Assembly (NCBI GenBank): GCA_963693365.1
Contig: CAVNZM010000006.1
Location: 806,001 to 870,000 of the forward strand
Reading direction: 5' to 3'
Source: Amoebidium appalachense
Lineage: Eukaryota; Ichthyosporea
Length of the DNA stretch: 64,000 nucleotides
Of the stretch, positions 1 to 19,269 are shown one piece after another. The position numbers were made by a program, and so were the translations under genes. The notes below the pieces were generated by a model. It ran no database searches and had not been told where the DNA came from. It saw nothing but the letters and a program-made list of their open reading frames with translations. Every line of letters starts with the position of its first letter. The first letter of the stretch is position 1.

Positions 1-722
1 TGCAGGTGGGTTTTGCGCGGGAGGTGTGTGTGGGTGGAACTTACATGGCGAATGGCCTGGTCCCTCTTGAGGATGTTGTTTGTGTTAAGTTTGGGGTGGT
101 AGATTACTTAATCTTGTTTTTTTTTGAATTCGTACTGTTTACCACTGTTTTTCATAACAACCCCCCCCTCACCCCCCCTCGCCCCCGGAACCTCAAGAGG
201 TGCACTCTGGTTCCTACTTTGATCGATTTTACTTGGGAAGGAATTAACATCTGGCATACCAATTGGGCCTCCCCCCTCCTCCCCCCCCCCCCCCCTCCCC
301 CCCCCCCCCCCTCCCCCTTCCCCCCCCCCCCAAAAAAAAAATAAAAAAAAATGATTTTTCTTGCCCGTGACACTTACCTTCACTTAAAGTGTACGTAACA
401 CACACCCTCTCGCCCTTTTCCTCTTGGGCCATTCCATAATAGCTAATTCACCCCAAACCACACCCACCCACCCAAATGCCCCTACCTCCCCCCCCCCCCC
501 CCCCCCGTTTGCCCCCCTGCCCCTCCCCCCAACACACACACACACACACACACCGACCGACCCCCCCCCCCCCCCCCCCCCCACATCCACTCTCCCTCCC
601 CCCTCCCCCCTCCCCCCTCCCCGCCCCTCCCCTCCATCCACCCACCCACACACCCACCCACACACCCTTCCCCACCCCTCCCCCCACCCACCCACCCATT
701 CACCGACCACCCACCCACACAG
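1..722. other. Intron sequence upstream of the first visible glycanase exon
   Basis: The first bases read like an exon end followed by a donor (TGCAG then GTGGGT at about 6), so the window probably begins at the 3' edge of an upstream exon, possibly of the glycanase gene. The rest is poly-C, (CA)n and C-rich low-complexity sequence. The long proline- or glycine-rich frames here are translations of homopolymers and are not believed. No convincing exon for the PUB domain often found at the N-terminus of animal peptide:N-glycanases is visible. Confidence 0.5.
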
Positions 723-10436
<9,714 letters not shown>

Positions 10437-10477
10437 TTGTGTTGGTGGATATGTTTACACAGTAATAGCCATGTGAC

Positions 10478-11060
10478 AGTTGGACATTCAAACATAATGA
10501 ACTATGTAGTTGGACATTCAAACATAATAAACTATGTAGTTGGACATTCAAACATAATAAACTATGTAGTTGGACATTCAAACATAATAAACTATGTAGT
10601 TGGACATGAAAACATAATAAACATGTAGTTGGACATGAAAACATAATAAACTATGTAGTTGGACATGAAAACATAATAAACTATGTAGTTGGACATGAAA
10701 ACATAATAAACTATGTAGTTGGACATGAAAACATAATAAACTATGTAGTTGGACATGAAATGGCATAATAAACTATGTAGTTGGACATGAAAACATAATA
10801 AACTATGTAGTTGGACATGAAAACATAATAAACTCAGAGTTGGACATGAAAACATAATAAACTATGTAGTTGGACATGAAAACATAATAAACTATGTAGT
10901 TGGACATGAAAACATAATAAACTATGTAGTTGGACATGAAAACATAATAAACTATGTAGTTGGACATGAAAACATAATAAACTATGTAGTTGGACATGAA
11001 AACATAATAAACTATGTAGTTGGACATGAAAACATAAAAAACTATGTAGTTGGACATGAC
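10478..11060 (+). repeat. 30-bp minisatellite, about 19 copies, each with an AATAAA-type hexamer
   Basis: Units of 30 bp (TAGTTGGACATGAAAACATA followed by ATAAACTATG) start 42 bases after the glycanase stop codon. The first five units have the variant TTGGACATTC and later ones TTGGACATGA, so two sub-blocks are visible. Unit 1 has AATGAA, and nearly all later units contain AATAAA, the eukaryotic polyadenylation hexamer. One unit has a small insertion (about 10760) and one a short deletion (about 10618). There are no spacers, so this is not CRISPR-like. It probably forms or overlaps the glycanase 3' UTR. Confidence 0.9.
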
Positions 11061-11355
11061 AACAGTGCATGTAGGTGGTGTACGGGTTTGAGGTTTGTGT
11101 TAGGCACATCGAAACATGTATGTGAATTCGAACATGATGTATGATGCTTGAATTCACCAGCAAAGGCAAAACCGTGCGTAGGGATGTGGTTCTTTTCATG
11201 GAAAAGTATTCGTTTGCAAGCATCCAAGTTATTCTGAATTAGTACTTCGTGCAATGCCATGCAAACTACACCTGTGTTTGGTGTGGACATACATATATTA
11301 ATTAATATATATCCGATGATTCCTGAAAATTGTATGTGTACATCATAGTATTATC

Positions 11356-11402
11356 CTGAGTTTAAGTTTGTGTGCATATGTATATCCACACCTTAAACTC
11401 AG
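11356..11402. repeat. Short inverted repeat (hairpin)
   Basis: CTGAGTTTAAG at 11356-11366 and CTTAAACTCAG at 11392-11402 are perfect inverted copies. GTGTG/CACAC forms a further inner stem after a TTT bulge. There is no T-run to suggest a terminator. It could be a footprint of a small fold-back element. Confidence 0.6.
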
Positions 11403-12290
11403 AATTTCATATGCGTATGACCAAACTATTCCTGAATTTCGCACACATACATCCAACACCCAGTGCAGAGGTTCCAAGTTAGGTATAGCTGCAACGGCCC
11501 TACTGCAAGGGAGCAAAGATGGAAAAACAGCGATTTCGAAATGGAAAAACACTGATTTCGATCCAGCTGGTGTAGTGTGTGTGTGTGTGTGTGTTTGTGT
11601 GCTTCCTTGTTTCTCTTCTTTTGTCGGTGATGACGGTGGTTGGGTGAGCTCGGGTTTTTTCTTTTTTTTTCCTTTTTTGTGGGGGGGGAGCTGGAGAAAT
11701 TGGGGGGGGGGGGGGGGGGGGGGGGGGGATCGATGGTAGGCTAGGCAGAACCCAACCCCATGGAAGTCGTTTTCTGCATTTTTTATTTTTCCGTGACGGT
11801 TGTTGCCAAGGTTGAGACAGTCCACTGCCAGACCGCACCCGACCTTGGGTGGCTCATGCCACCATAGTGTAAAAGAATAATGTAAGTACTCTACTTTGTC
11901 AGTTATTCGAAGCTCATGTATTTATGTGTTTTAAATAATTATAATAGTACGCCGCCTAAACTTTAGTCTATCCATAACACTATGTCCCCCCCCCCCCCCC
12001 CCCCCGGGGGAACACCTGGCTTCGTGCTGCTTGTGCTGTTCTTCTTGAAAATGACTTTGTACTATGTACAATACTTAACCCCCCCCCCCCCCCCCCCCAA
12101 AAAAGGACATGGACGCACTCCGCGTGATGGTAGCACATGGTCTGGTACGAGTACTATTATGCATGCAGTAGACATGCAAATATCAGTAGGTCGATAGGTG
12201 GCAAGAAGAGACGAGTTGTGGAGGGCAAACAAAGAGTATGCATCACCAGCAGATCAGAGGAGAGCGTTGGGGGGGTTGGACCCGCGGAAA

Positions 12291-12490
12291 GGGGGGGTTT
12301 GAATGCGTCTTAAAGTACGAAGTACACAAGAACAACGGATAACACGATGCAGAATGCAAACCATACATAAAGAGTATGCATAATAAGCAGAGCCCATCCT
12401 CAGGGGGGGGCCCGAGTTTCGACCCATTCACCTCGTTAACGAAACCCAACTCAGACACTGTTTCACTTGAACATGGGTGGGTCACCCGTC
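12291..12490 (+). repeat. Dispersed short repeat, copy A1
   Basis: It begins in a G run with GTTTGAATGCG, continues through AAGTACGAAGTAC and GGATAACACGATGCAGAATG, and reaches CAGAGCCCATCCTCAGG before another G run. Similarity to 13070-13182 and to the reverse of 18712-18823 is high. The ends match the 53005 copy, and the homology with that copy appears to continue to about 12490 (GAGTTTCGACCC, CCAACTCAGACA). It has no coding capacity and is probably a small interspersed element. Confidence 0.65.
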
Positions 12491-13041
12491 TTGATCAGAG
12501 ACGAGCAGGGTTACTTATGCAGGCAAGGACAGTGGGAAAGGCCGGGTGCTTAAGTTGCAGCAGTAAGCAGAAGCAAGAAAAATATAGATAGGAACTCAGG
12601 AGACGGGGCTTCTGGAAAGCTCCCCCGTCGTGAGTTCCTAAGTCGATACTTCCCTGGCTAACATACTACACCAGCTGAAAAGAATTAAGTCCCGAAGGCC
12701 GCAGAATTCGCAATCAGAGGAGAAAATATGAGATTCGACCCACGCCACAGGGTAGTAACACGCTTACGGGGAGAGCGTTGGGGGGTTGGGCGAGGGGGAA
12801 GGGGGGGGGGAGGGGGGGGGGGGGGGGGGGGGGGGACAAATCAGGATGATGCAGTAGGATTCTCGAACAGCCTGTGTTGGAGAGCCATCTGTATCATTCA
12901 TAGCGTGTTTGCCAGGTGGCCCCGAAAGCAACGTTTACTTCGGGCTTTATGGGGATTGTGGACGTACATGTTCAACTGTGAAGCAGCGATAAGTGCAAAG
13001 CCACCAATGATTGTGGGACGGTGGCGAATCAGAGTGAAGGG

Positions 13042-13069
<28 letters not shown>

Positions 13070-13074
<5 letters not shown>

Positions 13075-13182
13075 GATTGCGTCAATAAGGTACGCATTAC
13101 ACATGAACAACGGATAACACGATGCAGAGTGCAAACCATAATAAAAATGTGCATAAAAAACAGAGCCCATCCTTCGGGGGGT
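13070..13182 (+). repeat. Dispersed short repeat, copy A2
   Basis: It contains GAACAACGGATAACACGATG and CAGAGCCCATCCTTCGGGG, the same blocks as copy A1 in the same order, again with G runs on both sides. Divergence from A1 is about one base in ten, with small indels. Confidence 0.65.
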
Positions 13183-13241
13183 AGGGCAAAAATGGAAGGT
13201 GGGCACGAGAAGGGGGAGGAAGGTGGGGGGTGTGGGGTTGA

Positions 13242-13274
<33 letters not shown>

Positions 13275-13602
13275 CGGGAAAAGGTGTATGTTTGTATGTG
13301 TGCGGGGGGGGGGGGGGGGGGGGGGGGAGGGGGGGAGGGAAGCAATTGTTACGGCTCGACACACCCTGCTCTACAAACAAACATGGATACTAGGTTCAGG
13401 GACCAATGACGAGGTTAGAAGATGAACAAGCTGGCTGCGACAGCACACGAAGGTACAGTGTGTGTTTGTGTGTGTTGGGGGGGGATAGGGTGTGCACGTC
13501 TAACCGGTCGCAGAATAAGCAGGGTCCTAAAAGAGGGGGCAGAAGGTTCGGAATAAGGCGTAAGAGTCGGGGCTCATCAGCACTTCGGTGGCGGTAGGAT
13601 GC

Positions 13603-13633
<31 letters not shown>

Positions 13634-13911
13634 GGGGGGGGGGGTGTTACAGTGTATGAAGCGCAAAGATGTACACCTAACCATATAAATTCTAATACGA
13701 ATATAATGCTAATATGTAACACAAATACGCCAGAAAGGACTTTCCACGTATTCCTCAGAAAGGACTTTCCACGTATTCCTTTCCTCCAGCCTTCACCTCC
13801 GCCTACCGGAAGCTGAACCAAGCCATCCCTTCCCCTTCTTCTTCGCCGGATCTGCTTCGAAACCCTCTACTTAATGATTCCTAACTCCCCTTATTCTTGC
13901 CCCCCCCCCCC

Positions 13912-13945
<34 letters not shown>

Positions 13946-14437
13946 CAACTCACCGACCCACTCACCGCCCACCCTGGGGGGGAGGGAGGGAGGGGGGGGG
14001 GTCGGCAGTGCGAGGGGGGGGAAGGGGGGGGGGGGGGGGGAGGAGTAGTGCTGGATGGTGACCGGAGTTCCATATGTGTGGTTCAGCCTAGCAGGGGCCG
14101 ACAACGGGAGAAGGAACAGGGGGCAGGGGCGGGAGGGGAGGCCGGGGAGAGGGGGGGGGGGGAGGGGGGGGATACCTTACTAAAGTTACCAAGAAACATC
14201 CTTTCCTCTAACTCAACCCCGCCACCATCCACCTACCCAACCACCAAGCTTTTGCCACGTGTGCCCAAACTTTTGATCCCCTTAAGTGGGCAAGCTCCCA
14301 TTCCCTGGCCATGGCAAGTCGGGTCCAACAAGCAGGAAAAACACAGGTTGCTGTTAGCTTCATCACGTGGCTTTTAGTGTTGCAGATTGTGACAGCTACC
14401 AAAGCCATGAGGTGTGTGAATGTTTGGTTGCACACAC

Positions 14438-14497
14438 CTGGATCTCTTCCATGAAGCGGGCGTGCCCATGGTGAAGAACGACGCACATCCTCTCATG
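14438..14497 (-). CDS. Isolated 60-nt exon-like segment, function unknown
   Basis: On the minus strand a pyrimidine-containing acceptor (TGTCTCACAG) precedes 20 open codons (HERMCVVLHHGHARFMEEIQ), which end at CCAG followed by the donor GTGTGTGC. It is phase 0 at both ends. The composition looks coding and both sites fit consensus, but no neighbouring exons could be joined and no family is recognised. It may be a chance hit. Confidence 0.25.
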
Positions 14498-15582
14498 CTG
14501 TGAGACACACAAGAGGACAAAGGAACACTCACACAAACAATTTAATATTCGATATATACAAGCATGCGAAATCACACAAATCATACACATACGCCGCATG
14601 CGCGCACACATTGTTGTGATCCCTCCAAATCTCCCCCAAAAATGAGAACCAAAAAAAAAAAGGCAGCACGGTCGTCTGACAGTGACCGGCCGCCGACTCA
14701 GACCGCTTTTTTTTGCAGGATTTGGTGTGCGCGCCAATAGCGAGAAAGAAAGCACTGGGATCAAGGTACTGGCTCAGGCTATTCGCGTTATGATTGGTTC
14801 ACATCATCGAAAGCATATTACGACACCCAGTGATCTGATTGGTACATACCACTCCATGAGAATATAAACAGTACCAACTACCAAGCCTTGAGAGTTCCAG
14901 AAGGTAAACAAGGGCCCAAAAGGGCCTCGGACGTGTAATTAGTTTGCAACAATTTGTATTCTGCTGTAATAGAGATGTCAATAGCGCTCAAATTAACATG
15001 AAAAAAAACGTGGTTTCATTTCCCGTGCGAAAGGCCGGTGAGAAACCTGGTATGAGGCGCCGGCAGAACGGCACCTGCTTGCCAGCAAGCTGATTGGGTC
15101 AAAATCCGTCAGCATATGCCTTTTTAGGCAACTTCGCACGCCAAGACCAAATGCTTTTCTGTTTTGTGTAAATCTCAAATTCATTATGGGCCTTGTTCAA
15201 ACAAAAATATATTGAATATATATATATTAGAACTAATCACTATTTGTGAAGTTTGTATCAAATACCTTGTGGATTTCCTTCTTCCTGCCTCCGGTTGCCA
15301 AAACGTAACGCGGTTTTCAGACTCTGAGGGATGCAAATTAAGCTGAGAAGCTTAACCTTCTTCAAACAGCAAACCTGTTACAATGTCTCTACACAAAGAA
15401 TCTCACATTGTTATGATAATATAATCTTGCATTTGTGTTTGTTTTTCTCTCGGTATATGAGATTTTTCCTTCAATTCACGAGTTTGATGTAGTGAAAGCA
15501 GGTGATCAGCGATTTGCCGCGCTCCTTCTAGATCACGGTATGGTTTGGGCGGCGCGAATATCAAATGCAAAATTCCGGCCGA

Positions 15583-15590
15583 TATATAAG
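15583..15590 (+). promoter_or_regulatory. TATA box of the isocitrate lyase gene
   Basis: TATATAAG lies 76 bases upstream of the ATG at 15659. The same type of box precedes several other genes here (28371, 35290, 36018, 42525). Confidence 0.7.
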
Positions 15591-15658
15591 CACAGCACTT
15601 CGCAGTGCACAATCAGTTTTTTGTTCGCTGGGAAGTTGTAGCCCCGGTCCACTCAACC

Positions 15659-18600
15659 ATGGTCAATATGCTGTCCGACTCTGACCGCCAGACGATGGTC
15701 GACGCCGAGGTGGCGGCTTTCCAGGCCGAGGTCCGCCAGGTGGAGGAATGGTTCAAGGCCGAGCGCTTTGCTGGCGTCAAGCGCCCCTACAGTGCTGAGC
15801 ATGTTGTGTCTCTCCGCAGCAGCGTGAAGCAGGTGTGTTGTTGTTTCAACCTGGGTGTGTGTGGGCTAGTTTCACCTCGCCTTGCCCACCTGTGTTGGGT
15901 GTTGCGTTTTATAGCTGGGCACGAGTGACCTACTACCTGCTTTGTTATGCATGGGGTGGTGGAGTCAAGGCCGATCTTTCCTGGCAGGCATGTTCTTGCA
16001 ATGGCTATGTTTCTGCTGCTGCTTGGCTGCTTAGGAATTCGAATGGTGTGAGGTCTTTGTAGGCTAACAAGTGGAACTGGGTTTAATGGCCGTTCACACT
16101 GCTACCTGTTTCAGGAGGAACTTTTGTTGCCAGGGATCTGTTCTGTTTCCTAACACTCGTTCGCTGCAGACCTATGCTGCCGACCAGCAGGCCAAGAAGA
16201 TGTGGAAGATCTTGCAGAACCACAAGAAGAACGGCACCACGTCGTGGACGTTCGGTGCTCTGGACCCCGTCCAGGTGGTGCAGATGGCCAAGTACCTCGA
16301 CACGGTCTACGTGTCCGGTTGGCAGTGCTCGTCCACTGCCTCGTCCTCCAACGAGCCCGGCCCCGATCTTGCCGACTACCCCATGGACACCGTGCCCAAG
16401 AAGGTCGACCACCTGTTCAAGGCTCAGGTTTGTACCCCTCCTCCTCCCCTCCCCCCCCCCCCCCCCCCTCTTGTGTTCCCCTTGTTCCCCCTTTCCACTT
16501 CGGTGGTCTCCTGTCGCAAAGTATAGCTGTGGAAGCCCTGCCCCATCCCCCGGCCCCGTTCCACGTTACATTTGCTCGTATCAGTCTTCTTTTCTTCAAC
16601 CACAAACACCCTCTATCCTGCACTTGTCCCCCGTCCTCCCCCTCCCCCCGCCTCTCTCTCCCTCCCCCCTCCTCACTCTAACCCTAACCCTCGTCCCCCT
16701 CCCCCCGGGGAAGCACCCCACTACAGCGTTTCCCCTTTCTCTCTCTCTCCTCCCCCCCCCCCCCCCCCTTCCCCTTCCCCCTCCCCCCTCCCCTTGGGCT
16801 CCCCCCCTCCCCTTGGGCTCTTTCAGTAGTAGCCTATAAATTGTTAAAAACAGTGCTGCTCTCTATCCACATAGGTGTTCCATGATCGCCGCCAGCGCGC
16901 TGCCCGGGCCAAGATGTCCATGGAGGAGCGCCTGCGCACTCCCTTCCAGGATTACCTGCGCCCCATTATTGCCGATGCCGACACCGGCCACGGTGGTCTG
17001 ACTGCCGTCATGAAGCTGGCCAAGATGTTCGTCGAGTACGGCGCTGCTGGTATCCATCTGGAGGATCAGGCTGCCGGCACCAAGAAGTGCGGCCACATGG
17101 GCGGCAAGGTGCTGGTGCCCATCCAGGAGCACATCAACCGCCTGGTGGCTGCCCGCCTCCAGTTCGACGTAATGGGCGTCGAGTGCATTGTTGTCGGCCG
17201 CACGGACTCCGAGGCTGCCACCCTCCTGACGTCCAACATCGACACCCGTGACCACCCGTTCATCATTGGGTCCACCAAGGATGTGGGCAACCTTAACGAG
17301 ATTCTGATTGCCGCCGCTGCTGCTGGCAAGAATGCTGACGAGCTCGATGAGATTACCAAGAAGTGGAACAAGGATGTACGTGTCTTAATCCCCTCCCAAC
17401 CCCAACCCCAACCCCAACCCGACCCTGCCCACTCTTCCTTCCTGAAATAGCCCCTTTGCCCCAACCTGCCTGTTGTCTGGTCTTGAATCCCCCCTTTGCA
17501 TGTGATGCCCCCCCCCCCCCCCAACCCGGCTCTATCCCCTCCCCCCCCCCCCCCCCCCCCCCCGGCCCTGCCTCTGTAGTTAGCCGTTCCCTCCTCCCTG
17601 CCCACATAATTCTGCTTCATCCCCATTTTCCTAGCAATATTGAATGCCTCCGGGATTTCACTGGCTCTTCCGCTCCTGTTTGTCTTTCCCCTCTCCCTTT
17701 CTTCCCTTTCTTCCCCAATCAGCTAGATATCACCTCCCCTTCCCACCCTAGCTCCATCTTTTTCTTCCCCCCCTCTCCCCCAAGACCCTTCCTTTTTTTG
17801 CTTGTCTTGAGGATCCTTATCCCAACCCTCTTCTCCTACAGGCCGAGTGCATGACGTTTGGCGAGGCTGTGACTGCAGCACTCAAGGCTGCCGGCAAGGA
17901 CACTGCCAAGTGGGATGCCGAGTACCTCAACCTCAGTAACAAGGAGGCCCGCAAGCTGGCTAAGGAGCTGCTCGGCCAGGACCTCTTCTGGGACTGGGAT
18001 GCCACCCGCACGGCCGAGGGCTACTACCGCGTGCTGGGCGGCACCGAGTATGCCACCCACCGCCAGGTGTTCTTCTCGTACTACTCCGACATTGCCTGGA
18101 TGGAGTCGGCCAAGCCCATTGTGGCCCAGGCCCAGCAGTTTGCCGAGGGCGTGCTTAAGGTCCACCCCAACCAGCTGCTCAGCTACAACCTGTCCCCGTC
18201 CTTCAACTGGGACGCTGCCGGCATGACGGATGCCCAGATTGGCACCTTCATTACGGACCTGGGCAAGATGGGCTACGTGTGGCAGTTCATCACCCTGGCT
18301 GGGTTCCACTGCGATGCCCTGTCCATCGACAACTTTGCCAAGGACTACAGCGAGCGCGGCATGCTGGCCTACGTCGAGAACATCCAGCGCATGGAGCGCC
18401 AGAACAAGGTCGAGACACTCGCCCACCAGGTCTGTATTCTGCCCCATCCCCTCCCCTCCCTCCCCCCCCCCCCTTCCCCCCCCTCTCTCTCGATTGGATC
18501 AAACCCATCTGAGCCTCACATGCAATATTCACTCGCCCACCAGGTCTGTATTCTGCCCCATCCCCCTTCCCCCCCCCCCCTCCCCCTTTCCCCCCCCCCC

Positions 18601-19011
18601 CCCCCCCCTCTCTCGATTGGATTCTCTCGATTGGATCAAACCCTTTGGTAGTGAGGCTCAGAATACATGCACTCCCCTCCCCCTCCCCCCCTCCCCCCCC
18701 CCCCCCCTTTCCCCCGGCTCTGCTTATTATGCATACTCTTTATGTATGGCTTGCATTCTGCATCGTGTTATCCGTTTGTTCTTGTGTACTTCGTACTTTT
18801 TGACGCATCCAAAACACCCCCTTCCCCCCCCCCCCCCCCCCCCCCCCCAAACTCTAAAGTCTGCTACATGATGACCGGGCTCACACTTACGCTTCCTTTC
18901 CTGCAGACGTGGTCCGGTGCCAACCTGGTTGACCAGCAGCTCCAGACGGTGATGGGTGGCCTGGCCTCCACCACCATCATGGGTGAGGGTGTCACGGAGA
19001 AGCAGTTCTAA
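15659..19011 (+). CDS. ICL1: Isocitrate lyase, five exons
   Basis: It cleaves isocitrate to glyoxylate and succinate in the glyoxylate cycle, allowing growth on acetate or fatty acids. Exons are 15659-15832, 16170-16427, 16875-17375, 17842-18429 and 18907-19011. All introns are phase 0 and the product is 541 residues, a normal eukaryotic length. Family signatures are [36 protein letters not shown], the Mg/substrate segment [11 protein letters not shown] and the catalytic KKCGH motif (Cys about 216). The last residues are KQF, not an SKL-type peroxisomal signal, so cytosolic location or another import route is inferred. The ATG has context CAACCATGG and a TATA box 76 bp upstream. The introns are strongly C-rich, and intron 4 carries a duplicated donor region and a dispersed repeat. 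Confidence 0.97.
18416..18655 (+). repeat. Tandem duplication covering the end of exon 4 and its donor
   Basis: CACTCGCCCACCAGGTCTGT, which contains the exon 4/intron 4 junction of isocitrate lyase, occurs at 18416 and again at 18530. Both are followed by TATTCTGCCCCATCCCC and by a CTCTCGATTGGATCAAACCC block (18487 and about 18626). The copy period is 114 bp. The second copy presents an intact decoy donor at 18544. Confidence 0.85.
18712..18823 (-). repeat. Dispersed short repeat, copy A3, in isocitrate lyase intron 4
   Basis: This is the reverse complement of copies A1 and A2: GGCTCTGCTTATTATGCATA, TTGCATTCTGCATCGTG and TACTTCGTAC can be read on the plus strand. It is bounded by C runs on both sides. 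It is closer to A1 than to A2. Confidence 0.7.
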
Positions 19012-19263
19012 GTTGTACGTATGGTTAATCGCTTGTACAGAATCCGTTTGAATGGCGGCAGCAGTGCCGTGCAGGCCAGCGACATTGGCGTTGCACCCCA
19101 TGTAGTTTTTTCGAAAATAATCTCTTTTATGAAAAATTTCTCCTTCTTTTATTGTTCTTTTGTACACACGTCCGTGCCAGGTCAAGCCCTGAGGGGCCGC
19201 ATATAGTGTAATTGTAGCTCTGAAGGCGCCGTACCCCTAGCCGTGTAGGCTTCACCCATATCG

Positions 19264-19269
19264 AATAAA
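19264..19269 (+). promoter_or_regulatory. Probable polyadenylation signal of isocitrate lyase
   Basis: AATAAA occurs 253 bases after the stop codon, the first canonical hexamer downstream of the gene on the plus strand. Confidence 0.55.

Larger units (their letters stand above)
11061..15580. other. Repeat-rich spacer between the glycanase and isocitrate lyase genes
   Basis: No complete gene was recognised. The stretch holds a small hairpin (11356-11402), two copies of a dispersed repeat (12291, 13070), many long G or C runs, a duplicated 22-25 bp stretch (AAAGGACTTTCCACGTATTC) at 13735-13780, and one isolated exon-like segment on the minus strand (14438-14497). The part from 14.8 to 15.5 kb is AT-rich and without recognisable features. 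Confidence 0.5.

Noticed and set aside
424-722. Long proline-rich or glycine-rich open frames over C/G runs, here and at dozens of other places (for example 4010-4822, 7845-8291, 31490-32050)
   Set aside because: They are translations of homopolymers in whichever frame avoids stops, with no start context, family or conserved exon structure.
10478-11223. Minus-strand frames (CFHVQLHSLL repeats) through the 30-bp array; also a possible CRISPR array
   Set aside because: The frames exist only because 30 is a multiple of three; units are contiguous without spacers, so it is a minisatellite.
16678-16692. Telomere-like CTAACCCTAACCC
   Set aside because: Only two units, inside an isocitrate lyase intron; the CCCCAA repeats at 17399-17420 are likewise ordinary low-complexity sequence.
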